From positions 1-22,465 of the forward strand of contig JABANN010000539.1 in assembly GCA_013115125.1 (NCBI GenBank): a stretch of 22,465 nucleotides of DNA. Direction: 5' to 3'. Position numbers and translations under genes: made by a program. This DNA comes from Perkinsus olseni (lineage: Eukaryota; Perkinsozoa; Perkinsida). The stretch's first letter is position 1; each line of letters starts with the position of its first letter. The notes beneath the pieces were generated by a model, which worked only from the letters and a program-made list of their open reading frames with translations, had not been told where the DNA came from and ran no database searches. This document shows, piece by piece, positions 6,954 through 17,222 of this stretch.

Positions 6954-9900
6954 TTAATGCACACCAGCGCTGCTGCTGTTGCCGTCGGCATTCTGCTGAC
7001 CGCTGACTAGATTTTGAAGTTCAGCCAACAGATCGTCGGAGGCCTTACTGTCATCATCATGGCCTGACACGAAGTGCGATACCATCACTGAGGCCACCGA
7101 TTCTTACCGTGCATGGCAGGGTCCGATCCTGCCCTTGGTCGTGGGGACTCTCCCACAGATGCCAGCAAGCTCGGAAAACAACTGAGATTGCACCAATCTC
7201 AGCGGCTTCCTCCTCCCAAACAGGCCTACTTGAAGCTAGCGCTTTGAGCTAGGCCCCCTATGTTGTGATGCGCCGACGATGATGATGTTGCATGATAAGA
7301 CGGGGAAGCCTGGGCTGAGGGGTCCTGACTGTACAGCTCCGACAGGGCACCGAACTCAGCCAGCTCGGCCTCTTCTTCGGGGCTCAGCGGCTCGGCCTGG
7401 TTCGATAAACCTGATGGGAAAGATCACAATGACCCGACGAAAATGGCGAAATGTGGTACCCAGGAGAGAGCCGACCGTGCAGAGCGCCGGACTGGATGCG
7501 AAGGCCTTCATGAGGTTGCTGGTGCTGGCCATGGCATCATCATCGTTAAGATGCGGTTGTTGTGGTATGCTCATACTCGCTACATGCTTGAGACCGGAGC
7601 CACCGAGGATAGCGGCGGATGACTTGATGTTGGGCAGAGGGGCCGCAACGTCTCCGAATTCTGTACCACTCGCTTCAGTGGCGGTGGCCGAGGCCATGTC
7701 GGAGAGATTGCTGGACGAGGGGTAGTCCCTTATTCCGTGATCGTCGTTCCCAGGAGTCTCCACGCTGAAGGACAGAAACTTACGTTTTCAAACGAACGAC
7801 CCCGGTTCAAATCCCACGCCCGCCGTTGCATATACTTACGGAGCATGAAGGTTAACTTGCCGATCCGATGCTACTGACCGATCCACCGACGCGCCGTCCA
7901 TGTCCTGAGGTCAAGAGAATGGTAAATTTTGGTATGAACGCGCCAAGAAAATTTTGTTCTACCTCGGTTTCGTGCATGCCAGGTGCGCTCGCCGACGTAT
8001 GGAGTCCTCCCTGATGCATCAGCTGCTGCTGCTGCTGCTGACTGCCCTGCAGCCCCTCATCGTGCTGCTGTTGCTGAGACAGCTCATACTGGTCGTAAGA
8101 GTGCTGATTCTAAATGCATAGCATGACCCAGGTTCGATTCCCACACCCTCCACTATTACCGGCGGCGGCATATTTCCCTGTTGTTGTTCCTGTTGTTGCC
8201 TCTGCTGCTGCTGCTGTTGCCGTTGGGCCATCTGTTGGCGTTGCCACTGCTGGGCGGCCACCGCTGCCGCCGCCTGCTGCTGGACCAGCATCGCCTGCTG
8301 CTGCTGCGCTGTATAAGACAAGTACCTGGAGGGATCACCGCGCCCTGACCGCACCAGCAACCCTCACCGGCTGTACTACATCTGTTGCATGGCAGCCTGC
8401 TGATGCAGTGACCGGGCTGCCATCAAGCTGAGGTTCTGCAGCTGGGCCTGCCAGAAACAAGCATAATAAAGGGAAGTCCGCGCCATTAACCTACCGGAGT
8501 AGGCTCGAAACCACCTGCGATCGACGCGACGGCGGCCGTGGCGGCGGTCGCAGCAGCAGCGGCGATTGCCCACTGCTGTTGTTGCTGGGCTGCGTAGGCC
8601 TGATGCAGAATTATCATCAGTAATGATAATGACCTCCGCAAGGTTACTACCGCTGGATCCTGGGTGGGGCGTTGCTGCATGGCTGCTGCCTGGGCTGCTG
8701 CGGCCAGGGAGCCCGAGAGCACTGTGGCGAACTGGTTCTGCTTGTACTTGAGAACCTCCGCTGGGCTTACAGCCACCTCAGGAGGCGGCGTGAAGCTGAG
8801 AGAAGTCCCGAGCTCTCCGACAATAGTAATACCATCCCTTCCCCTACACATTGGGTGTCGGTTGTGGTTGGGCCTGCGGGGCCGATCTTGCGTTGCTTCC
8901 GGCCGTCATCGAGCTAGGATACGCCCCGCTCGGCATGGTGGTCGGCTCAGCTGGCCGACTTGGCTGTTGTTGCTGCTGCTGCATTTGGGGAGGGGTGGGC
9001 ACGTGCGAAACTGGAGGGAGATTTTCAAAATGATGTAGGCCCGGTGGTGGTGGCGTTGACTGCTGCTGCTGCTGAGGGGCCTCACCGGACTGCGTGGACG
9101 AACCCTCCTTCTCCTGAAAACCGTAACGTTGGTATCGCCGCTTGGACCCGTTGCCATCCTACATCCCCCGCGGGGTTCTGCAGCAGAGGTGTGCTGCCTG
9201 GCGTGATTGAAACATTCTCAGGCCCCGAAGGCGCACCTAAGGACAGCCCCAATGTCTTCCAATCGTCCAACTGAGTCGGTATTACTCGGGCGTTGCAACT
9301 CCTCCTCACCGTGGGCGAATCGGCACTTGTCGCCCATATCGCATTCGCCCTTCTGCCACCAGCTGCACAGAACCTGCAAAAACTCTCTCCCACACCACCG
9401 CCCGCCATAACGACTGCCGTACGGTTTTGAACAATCCAGGGGTGGCCTTGAGGTCCTCTGTCGAGTGAGCAAATTGACATTCCTCAGCCCTGTAGGGGCA
9501 CCTCCCCTCCAGGTTAGCCTGGCACATCTTGGTTTTACGGAGATCAGGCCTGACCTGGATCTGGCTGTAATCGTGAGCGTAGGTACCTAAGAGAAATCGT
9601 CTTCCTGGCTTCAACCGCCGACCGGTGGAATTACATTTATCGCCATAAAGACAGCAACCTCGAAGGAAATGTTTACATAGCTTGGTTCTTAAGAATTGCT
9701 TCCGTACACCAGGAGCGACTGTGGGGGAGAGGAAATCGCTGTAACCACAGGCTGTTGGTTGACTCACCTGAGAGCTCACCTTTGGCCCCACCATTATTAG
9801 AAGAAGTTGGGGTAACGGCCCTGAAGTTGGACGAAGATTCCCGAGGAGAAAAATTGGATTTTTCCTACATAGCATTTCCGCCCGAGACGGACCTGGGATG

Positions 9901-10086
9901 ATGGTAGTGCTTATTGCCTCCCTTCTGATCATGATGACCATGACCGTGCTGCTGCTGCTGCTGCTGACGGGGATAATACGGCTGCATCCCACCATCGGGG
10001 TAGGGCCTCCCAGGAGCAGCGGACAAGGGGTTGCCGGCATTAGCCGTCGCACTTGATGTTACGTTATTGGTGTCCCAAGTGTTCAT
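6954..10086 (-). CDS. CCCH zinc-finger RNA-binding protein with Q/A-rich tail
   Basis: Seventeen exons join in phase to 770 residues: 9869-10086, 9768-9820, 9635-9718, 9423-9586, 9286-9373, 9163-9236, 8848-9113, 8651-8795, 8495-8599, 8380-8447, 8160-8325, 7963-8109, 7840-7904, 7460-7764, 7230-7410, 7108-7181, 6954-7063. Introns are 44-75 nt, 12 of 16 within 47-52. Three fingers have ligands C105/C113/C119/H123, C140/C148/C155/H159 and C176/C184/C190/H194 (C-x7-C-x5/6-C-x3-H). Splicing inside finger 1 restores CTYAH exactly, which supports the models. Tandem CCCH proteins of this type bind single-stranded RNA and control mRNA fate. The N terminus has a Q6 run with a His-rich stretch. Residues about 200-770 are low-complexity (poly-Q, Ala, Pro, Ser) and probably disordered. 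Introns at 7765-7839 and 8110-8159 contain antisense tRNA-like sequence. Confidence 0.93.
7797..7826 (+). repeat. tRNA T-arm-like sequence, antisense in a CCCH-gene intron
   Basis: GGTTCAAATCC at 7804-7814 is a near-perfect B box followed by CACGCCCGCCG, like a tRNA 3' end. It sits in the longest intron (75 nt, 7765-7839) of the gene, on the opposite strand. No clear A box was found upstream. Confidence 0.45.
8080..8152 (+). repeat. tRNA-like sequence straddling an exon-intron border
   Basis: On the plus strand, AGCTCATACTGGTCGTAAGAGT at 8081-8102 resembles a D arm/A box, an anticodon-like loop follows near 8106-8114, and a perfect B box GGTTCGATTCC lies at 8131-8141. Relative to the CCCH gene it is antisense: its 3' half is intron 8110-8159 and its 5' half is the start of the exon 7963-8109. 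The stems are imperfect, so it is not a functional tRNA. Confidence 0.4.
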
Positions 10087-10489
10087 TTAGTACATAAACT
10101 ATTATAAGGGAGAAATCCTGAGCAACCGAGCATCGAAAAATACCCAATCGAAGCCTGATGGAGGACGGGGTGCAAGGAAGGCTGCTGTAGCAGAAGACAG
10201 ACACACGCTATTTTGATCCGGTGAGAACATGATAAGCGTGCCCCTGCGTGACCAAAATATACTGCAGCAGGGAATGGAAACCCCACGGCCCAGCCAACCT
10301 GAATCATTAAAATCGATGACGGATTTCCAATGAATCACCGTTGACAACACTACTGAAGTTGCAGACGTCGCAGAACGACGCGTAAGAGAGCGTTGAGGAA
10401 GGTCCAAGATTGCAAGATCTCTCTGACATCCGTCATCTGCGCAGTGTCGCTCTCGCTCGCCCGAAAATTAAACTACCTATGGTTCTCTA
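10087..10489. other. Upstream region of the CCCH gene
   Basis: About 400 bp between the CCCH start codon and the palindrome array. Open frames on the minus strand here (10083-10307, 10102-10407) begin with non-ATG codons and look poor. It probably holds the 5' untranslated region and promoter of the CCCH gene, with no TATA box that I can identify. Confidence 0.3.
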
Positions 10490-11960
10490 GTTGGCATTGC
10501 CAACTTGGCAACTACTAGCAACTACTAGTTGCGTTGCCATGCTTCTTACGCGCTGTATACCGGACGCATGTGCATTGGAGGCTCCTCTTGGGAGCTGCTA
10601 TATCCAGAATACATCTCACACTGTAAGGTGGCCTATACATAATAAACACAATATACACTTGCACAATAGACCTGCAAGGCTTACAGGTAAGACAGAACCT
10701 ACAGGTGAGTTACCTAAGGTACCTCTCTCAGTCCCAGAGGCTCGGAGAGTCTCTCCCGGACCGGGAGTCCCGGTCATTTGCGGGGGCTCAGTCCGAGCCG
10801 CTCAGATGCACTCGCTTTAATGCAAAGTGGCTAATGCCAGATTCATTAAGTTTAATTTAACGAGGTCCCGAGTTCGCGCAGCTGTAGACTCTACAGCTCT
10901 ACAGTGGAGGGCGTCACGTTCGAGCTTTATCCCACGCTCTGAGCGTGGAATAAAGGTCGATCCCGTCCAGGATTGCAAAATGCTTGTAATCCACGGTGGG
11001 ATTACCGAGATCTAAACAAGCCTGCACTCTTGCAACAAGAGTGTAATGCACAAGATACTGAGAAAAGTATCGATATATTGACTCGGTCAAATCGACCACA
11101 GCGTTGATGATGTCACCGAGACCGGTACTCAGAATGGTATCACCACAGTGGACGCCTGCCAGTGGTGGTGACGAAAATTCTAATCGTATTGGCCACAGTA
11201 TGCAGGGACCCTGCAGCAGGGTTCGGGAAGTCAGCGCACAGTGGAGTTGTTGGATGGCAAGACCCTAACGGCCAGTTAGAGTAACTCTATGAGATATCCA
11301 CTTGCATCATCTGTCAACGGTTCTTGCCTAAGACTCTTAGACTTCTGCTCTGAGCAGAAGAGATCGACCTTTAGGGGCCGCGGGTCCGAGTACAGTGAAC
11401 TCGGACTTAACAAATTCCGAATTATCGTATGAGAAGTTGTCGGGAATGAAGACGCCACCGTATCATCTGATGGCGATGGATTACTGTAATCCAATTACAT
11501 CATTGCCGATGGCGCAGTCGTCACGAGTGACTCGTGCCTTCCGGAAGGATCTAACTGTCGGCGCCCTGTCGCTGCAGGATATCATAGTCTATGACCTATG
11601 ACTCACGACGTTCGGCCGAAAGGATAAAGATAGACCGACGTACTCGTCGAGGCGACACTGATCTTGGCCGCGATGGGGATGCAGCTGATCGTTATAGCGA
11701 GCGTTCTCTGAATGCTGGCGAGGTAATGCGGCCTGTCGTATGGGAGCAGTCATAGGGCAATCTAGCTCAGCCTACTTTTCATCGCATTATGGTAAGGAAA
11801 TACCTTCGTAATTCGGGGTATTTCCCTTATACCTCCAAGGTATGATGGCAATGCCTCTTTCACGTTACCTGCCTGAGCTAGAAAGTACCAGGCTAATAGC
11901 CCTATAGCCACTAAAAACCCCATAGCCTGGACTCCAGGACTTCAGGCGCACAGGCTCCAT
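10490..11960. repeat. Dense array of short palindromes
   Basis: At least 20 near-perfect inverted repeats with arms of 6-9 bp and spacers of 1-7 nt follow one another. Examples: GTTGGCA-T-TGCCAAC (10490-10504), GCAACTA-C-TAGTTGC (10518-10532), GACCGGGA-G-TCCCGGTC (10759-10775), AGCTGTAG-ACT-CTACAGCT (10880-10898), a 13-bp stem at 10926-10954, CACTCTTG-CAA-CAAGAGTG (11025-11043), ACCCTGC-A-GCAGGGT (11208-11222), CTTCTGCTC-T-GAGCAGAAG (11342-11360), GGATTAC-T-GTAATCC (11478-11492), CACGAGT-G-ACTCGTG (11522-11536), CCTTCCGGAAGG (11537-11548). The arms differ in sequence, so this is not one repeat unit. Open frames here are short and unconvincing. The function is unknown. Confidence 0.8.
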
Positions 11961-11992
11961 TATACGCTAGATCAACTCATCAAGAAGTGGTA

Positions 11993-13913
11993 TCAGGAAA
12001 ATGTGCTCCATTTCTCCATGCTACAACAAGGATACAAAATACAAACCATTGGTCTCTCGGACCGTAACAGTAGCGATATACGCGTTGGAACTATCTGCAC
12101 GCATGTTGCTCCCCGGATGTTCGATGTTGGCGGTCTAAGCACGCTGTCAATCTGAACAGAGATGAACACTTCAATGGGGCTCCTCGCAGCCTCGAAAAAA
12201 TGAGGAGCGAGGCTCCATAGCTGCCAGAAACCATGGGTACAAACAACTCCACGTAGCTCACCTCCCAATTAGAAGCGAGTAGATGTCGTGTTTATTCAGC
12301 TGAGCGGCAAGTATCAAAGGTGACTCATTCCGTCGGTTACGGACAGAAGGATTCGCCCCGTACTGAGAGGCTCCAATCATCACTAAAACGGCCGCTGCTC
12401 ACTGGAGGATGGATGTACCTCCAGAAGCAAGTGAACCATCTTAGCGTCGCCGCCCCGAACTGCCAGCATCAAAGGTGTATCGCCGTCACTGTGCCGAACA
12501 GCATTGACCTGAACGGGCTCTCCTGGCCCATGAGACGTGGACCACTAGCGTACATCAGCTCCTGACTCAAGGAGGAGCAGAGAGATCTCTGGTCTAGTCG
12601 ATTCTAATAGGAAGCCTGCAGTGGGAGACACTTGAGGATGGGGCTTGCAGCCCGATGCCTGATCATCAGAACGAACCCCACAGTTCAGCCATTCTGGCTG
12701 TACTTTCAAGAGTTGATCATAATGAATTCCTGACAGATGCGCGCGAGAAAATCGACCGTAGGCGAGCCCAAGGTTAAAACTGCATTCCATAAGCCCCATT
12801 CTAAATCAGAATTCGTGGTATCTTCCTTTAGCGGCAAGGCCCTCACCAACCTACCAGTAACTTGGCAACACGCTGTGGGTCCCCGGCCCTGACGGCCCGC
12901 AGCATCTCCATCTCTAGTTCCCTGAGAACCCCCGTTGAGGGAGCAGGTGTCTTCAGAGTGGGGAAGGTTCGGAGCTCCGACTTCGCCGTCATTGGTGTTG
13001 TGCCAGATTCGAAGAGCTCTGCCGAGATACCTCTCATATGGTGCCCTAAAAACAGGAGGTCTGCTCAACTCGGTCAACCGACCGGCCCCCAGCGCCTGTC
13101 ATTTGGACAGGCGTTCCATTTAGTAGTACAACTACTAAGTCTAATAGAGATCCGTGAAAGCTCAGTCGTCCATCCGTCACTCAGTCGTTAGATGCGATCT
13201 TACTCAGCACCAAGTCTCCAGAAGGGCTGCCGTTCACTTCTGGAAGGCTCGAGTGGCGTTCGAGGCGACCATCGTGAGAAAACCTCACTGCTACCTTCGG
13301 TGTTACGCACGACCCTGATGTTCGTCATCAGGACGGTCATTTGCAACCACACCCCACCCGGATCCGAGCCTCCCGTCCTCGTCAAAGTGCTTCCTGAGGC
13401 CGCCGAACTTTTGTTATCCTCCTCCGTCGATGGCCAGACGACCCCTTCGGCAGCGCCGTTGGCCTGGAAAACTGAAGTCTAGCGCTGTACTCATCATAGA
13501 GCTTTCCTCCCGTATAGATCTTTCCTTCGATTTTCGATCTTAGCTTTTCTACCTTTTAGATTTTCCTGCGAGCCTCTGCGTTATTCTTAACATCACCCGC
13601 TCAGCACATCTGTGGCAATGACCAACCTTCACTGTTTTCGTGCGAGCAGCTTCAGAATTTCAAGATCGAACTCATCCAGCAATATCGTCCAAAAAATCAA
13701 CCTCGGAATTTTCATTCCCATGGTGTGCCCAACAGAACGCACCTGGGTTCTTTTCCCGTCCGCTCTCCTTCCCTTTCCGAAGCCCGCCTTAGCCGGCGTC
13801 CCCGCAGCAAGCAGGGATCCCAGAGCAGGTCGGAAGCAGGATCCACACCCTGGCGTTAGGCTAACACTGTACTCGTTATGTGCCTTACGCACGGGAGCGT
13901 CGGATGGCGTCAT
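11993..13913 (-). CDS. Ankyrin-repeat protein
   Basis: The core exons are firm: 12851-13045, 12554-12729, 12419-12508 and 12262-12362, with introns of 121, 45 and 56 nt. They encode ankyrin repeats: MLRAVRAGDPQRVAKLL, then ISLLLLESGADV-NAV, SDGDTPLMLAVRGGDAKMV, and NESPLILAAQLNKHDIYSLL. The 3' exon 11993-12212 is tentative, because its acceptor is poor and an alternative at 12220 reads into an early stop. Two upstream exons, 13743-13913 (MTPSDAPVRKAHNEYS...) and 13358-13463 (acidic, Ser/Gly-rich), are joined by phase and G-first codon bias through introns of 279 and 312 nt. The full model is 352 residues. Ankyrin repeats mediate protein binding; partners are unknown. A shorter form starting at ATG 13037 is possible. 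Confidence 0.7.
13093..13332. repeat. Second palindrome cluster, in a candidate intron
   Basis: Perfect inverted repeats lie at 13093-13113 (CGCCTGTC/GACAGGCG), 13120-13138 (TTAGTAGT-ACA-ACTACTAA), 13217-13244 (TCCAGAAG/CTTCTGGA) and 13314-13332 (CCTGATG-TTCGT-CATCAGG). All fall inside the proposed 312-nt intron 13046-13357 of the ankyrin gene. They resemble the array at 10490-11960 in arm length but differ in sequence. Confidence 0.6.
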
Positions 13914-14079
13914 TGAAGTGATCAAAATAGAAACCTGGGCATTTTTAGGAAAAATGGATTTTTTTCCTCAGTCAAGCCCTGAGCCTGGCACATCGCGGCC
14001 TAATTGACCGAACCAAACATCTGCGGCTCTCTAAGAACAACAACAGTGCATTTAGCGCGCGCCATGATGATCTATATCG

Positions 14080-16272
14080 TCATGCAACCCACATTCCTGG
14101 GTCATAACCACCTTCCATCTCGGCTGCTTCCCGAGCTTTTCTTTCCCTCTCCTTCTCCTCCTCGGCTTTAGTGAACTTAGAATGCTGAAAGGACACCACA
14201 ATGTAAGACTTTTCGCTCGAAAATTTCCACCGGCCGTCCCCTCACCCTGCCGTAAAGCACGAAGCTAGAGCCACACAACATCAACGCGCCGGCAACGGCC
14301 ACATAGAAGCAAATACTCAACCTGAGGTCAAGGGACACTCTGCTGAGGAGCACGAGAGATATGTTGACCGAGAAATTCTTAACTTCAAAATGGATTTCCG
14401 GCTCGCCGACGAAATTACCTACGACTCTGTCGAGATTCGCCATCGGGCAACTCATGAAAATTTGAAAAACAAGATGTTTCAGAAAAAAATCCGGAGGTAA
14501 AAGGCGATTTATATGCACAAAAAACTCCTGTAGAATAAACGGTCACGTATCAGGTGCAGAGAATCGACTTCTCCCCCAGTACGGACGATGAGAGACGATG
14601 GATGCAGCGGAATCTCCGGGAGAAATCTAAGACGTTATTACGATGGGGAAGGGTAGTAGCCGTATTGATTGAACTTGCTATACATGTAGGTCGAGAAGCC
14701 CGCGTAGACGATGAGGCCGGTGGATGCTGCTGCCGCACCGGAGGCGCAGATGAGGAAGTAGAGAAATCTATCCGACTTCCGCCTGAAACAGGACATGCCA
14801 ATGAGCGTCAGGAGTGGAACATCAAAGAAGTGCCGTTATACGCATACTGTGGACGTCTCAAAAGATTCGAACCGAACTCAGACGAGCCACATTACAAATA
14901 CTACGGCTCCCACAGTAAGGCGGACGTCTGTTGAGTCAATTAAAGCACTTGAGCGAAGATCTTGGTGCCGGCAGCGCTGTAACCTCCCCAAAGAACTTCG
15001 GACGAGTCCGGTCGAGCAACAGCAAGTACATATAACAACAGTACTGGAGAAATGTGGTAATTATATTCTGCTGAGCTCATCTTTGACGAGGAGCTGCGCT
15101 CAAGTTATGTCGTCGATGACGATACGAAAGTAAATCCAGGACGGCTAAGGTCGGGTGTCATGTTGTCAATGCATCGGGTCGCTAACAAACGCTGCGGACT
15201 AATCTAATCCGACGACGAAACTCTCGTCACGGCACGAAAATAGGCTTGGCTGAAAGCTCCTGGTGAACATCCCCATTATACTACTCCTTGACGATCAGCG
15301 GCATAACAGAAGCGAAGAAGGATATGAGAGGTCCCAAAACCACCAATGCCGCCACTAGGAAGTTGAGATAGAAGAATATCCTGTAAAATTGGCACCTGAG
15401 CGGAAAGGGAATCTAAGGTTGAAGCTTAGTAGATGCGAGTCGGCTGTCAAGATAAATGACTCCATAAGAACGGCTCCGGAAGAATCATCGGTTGGGAATT
15501 AACTTGAAAAATAGTTCCACCGAACTGCGTGACACACTAGCAGAGTAACAGTAAGAACCTCGTGTACGCGTTTTCCGAAGACACCTGTACACAATCTCTG
15601 TCCTCAGGCTGGACGATCAGCTAGCTTCTGAGTCTTGCTATATTCTTTGATAAATTCAATTGTTGGAAAAGTATCCACTTTGGTGTCAACTATGGCTCCT
15701 AAGCCCAAGGCCAACCACTTCCACAACCCAGAGTATTTCCGACTTCTCTTCCGACCCGATATTACCTCAAATTCAGCTGAAATAAGCATATTGGAGGGCA
15801 CTCGCTTCCCGTCACCGCTGTAATAACACTCGCCACTGACTGCTTCGGGAGGCCTGAAAGTGGCCGAAAGAGACTAACAGAGGACAACACCGAAGCCCCC
15901 GTACCTTGCTCTGCCATGGCGACGTCGCATGTGCTGCTTCTGATTTGTATCCAAGTGAGGTCGGCGGCGGTGCGCAGGACAGGAGTGTACTTTCCTGAGG
16001 CTTTGAAGAGCCCGATGTTCCTGTAGAAGTAGGTTTGTGAGAAGGTGTGATTGGAGGGACCGGTACTACCTTTGAGGGAAACTCAGTGCTGGTATCATCG
16101 GGCCGAATTGCCAGTAGGGCATGAATATGAGCACTGTCATCAGGCCTAGACCTGAAAGCATATCTTGCATGCTTCGACCTTGGATACGCATAGCGGTTGT
16201 CTCACTGAGGAAATTGATAATGAGGGCGAGATTCACAGCCCCATCATCCTTATGTTTCGACTTCTTCCCCAT
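14080..16272 (-). CDS. Four-helix, claudin-like membrane protein
   Basis: ATG 16272 opens MGKKSKHKDDG. Exons 16206-16272, 16070-16151, 15905-16020, 15766-15853, 15285-15380, 14642-14782, 14246-14321 and 14080-14184 keep phase and give about 256 residues. Helices lie at about 13-35, 119-147, 155-180 and 199-221, followed by a charged tail (KAEEEKERERKAREAAEMEG) ending DPGMWVA. The loop after helix 1 has NIGLFKASGKY and a later cysteine pair region, recalling the W-GLW-C-C loop of claudin/PMP22-like proteins, but the match is loose. The first introns are 49-54 nt, whereas three later ones are 320-502 nt. The joint around 15381-15853 is uncertain: another frame there (CYYSGDGKRVPSNML..., open to 15604) also looks coding. 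Confidence 0.65.
14863..14873 (-). repeat. B box-like motif in a long intron
   Basis: GGTTCGAATCT on the minus strand, within the 502-nt intron 14783-15284 and in the gene's sense direction. It matches the tRNA B box at all but the last base. No A box was identified. Confidence 0.3.
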
Positions 16273-16432
16273 GGAGAGGGGTAAAGTAATAGCTGCAAAT
16301 ATTGCATCATCAACACAACGAGTATCTTAGGTCGAAGCATGGATTTCATAGGCGATGTTCAATAGACCAAGAGCCCTCCCAAGATTCCTATGTCCTCGTC
16401 AAAGCCAACCCGGGGTTGTCGATGAAGGCCTT

Positions 16433-16709
16433 CTACAGCTCTACACGACCTGAGCCCCCCATAAAAGAAGCACAACCCATCTTCTCCGTTATGCCACGCT
16501 CCAGGCGAATTCATCACTCGCTACAGCGTCCAGAGAGCTCCCCGACTCACCCCAGTGGTCGATCGTTCCGTGCAAGAAAATCTTGCGCACTTGCAAATTC
16601 CTTAAACGAAAGTCAATCGCGCTCGCCCTAATTTCTCTTGCCTCACCCTGCGAGTCAATCGCCAAGACCGTCGCCTTCAGCTGCCATTCGACCGCGGAGC
16701 AGCTCACAC
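16433..16709 (-). CDS. Candidate small gene, 3' part
   Basis: Exon 16551-16709 is open and coding-like (AVEWQLKATVLAIDSQGEAR; about 63% purine-first codons) and ends in a strong GTGAGT donor. A 101-nt intron leads to a 17-nt exon ending GRVEL and a stop at 16433-16435. No ATG is in the exon. A first exon 'ATG GGC G' near 16850 would fit the phase. The opposite strand is also open here with Ser/Pro-rich sequence, so the strand is not settled. Not recognised. Confidence 0.35.
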
Positions 16710-16836
16710 CTGATCAGTTCACCCGTATCAAATGTTAACGCTACTCGGCTCCTCGAGCTCAACTACACAGGGAACCAATCAGCTCACTGTGGTGGGAGTA
16801 AAGGCGTACTGATGGTTGTGAATTGGTGAATTTCAG

Positions 16837-17115
16837 GTACCGGAAGATCTACCGCCCATCACATATCGTCACACCTTCGTCGTGATAGGGCGCGCACAAG
16901 TTTACTCGGCGTTTGTTAAGATGGTGTGCAGCAGTAAAGCGGCGTGTTACGCAATCTGCCAGAAGAGCCACTCGTCAATCAGAGGGAACGATTCTGGTCA
17001 CGGATCGAGCCGGTCTGATATCAGCCTAGCGTCCAATAGCAGTCTCCACCTCGCCCCTAGGCCCTCAGTTCAGCGGCCGGGTGGACGGAAGGGCCGCAGC
17101 AACGCTCACAAGTAG
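16837..17115 (+). CDS. 3' exon of a hypothetical Ser/Arg-rich protein
   Basis: A TTTCAG acceptor at 16836 precedes an open frame of 92 codons (VPEDLPPITYRHTFVVIGRA..., then a Ser/Gly/Arg-rich tail ending GRKGRSNAHK) to a TAG at 17113-17115. Codon composition favours this strand. Possible upstream exons at 16422-16611, 16681-16733 and 16771-16797 join in phase but need 37-39-nt introns and oppose a coding-like minus-strand exon. Otherwise translation could begin at ATG 16921. No family recognised. Confidence 0.45.
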   Translation, partial: VPEDLPPITYRHTFVVIGRAQVYSAFVKMVCSSKAACYAICQKSHSSIRGNDSGHGSSRSDISLASNSSLHLAPRPSVQRPGGRKGRSNAHK

Positions 17116-17222
17116 GCTAGGAATTACATAGGCGAGCTATTGTGTTCATTAGAGTTGTTCTTTTGCGGATGACTTCAAAAGCGTCCCGCGTTCATTCTGG
17201 GGTGCTGTAGAAGCGTACTCGG

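Noticed and set aside
7105-7135. B box-like GGTCCGATCC
   Set aside because: It falls within a coding exon of the CCCH gene (AGSDP residues) with no A box; most likely chance.
10491-10820. Plus-strand ORF of 109 codons
   Set aside because: Lies in the palindrome array, begins with a non-ATG codon near a palindrome, and its sequence follows the inverted repeats.
13192-13482. Plus-strand ORF of 96 codons with ATG
   Set aside because: The minus strand of 13358-13463 has much stronger G-first codon bias and connects to the ankyrin gene; the 5' half of the ORF covers the palindrome cluster.
13611-13862. Plus-strand open exon (HICGNDQPSLF...)
   Set aside because: Few codons start with G, while the minus strand at 13743-13913 has strong coding composition and an ATG; only one can be right, and I chose the minus strand.
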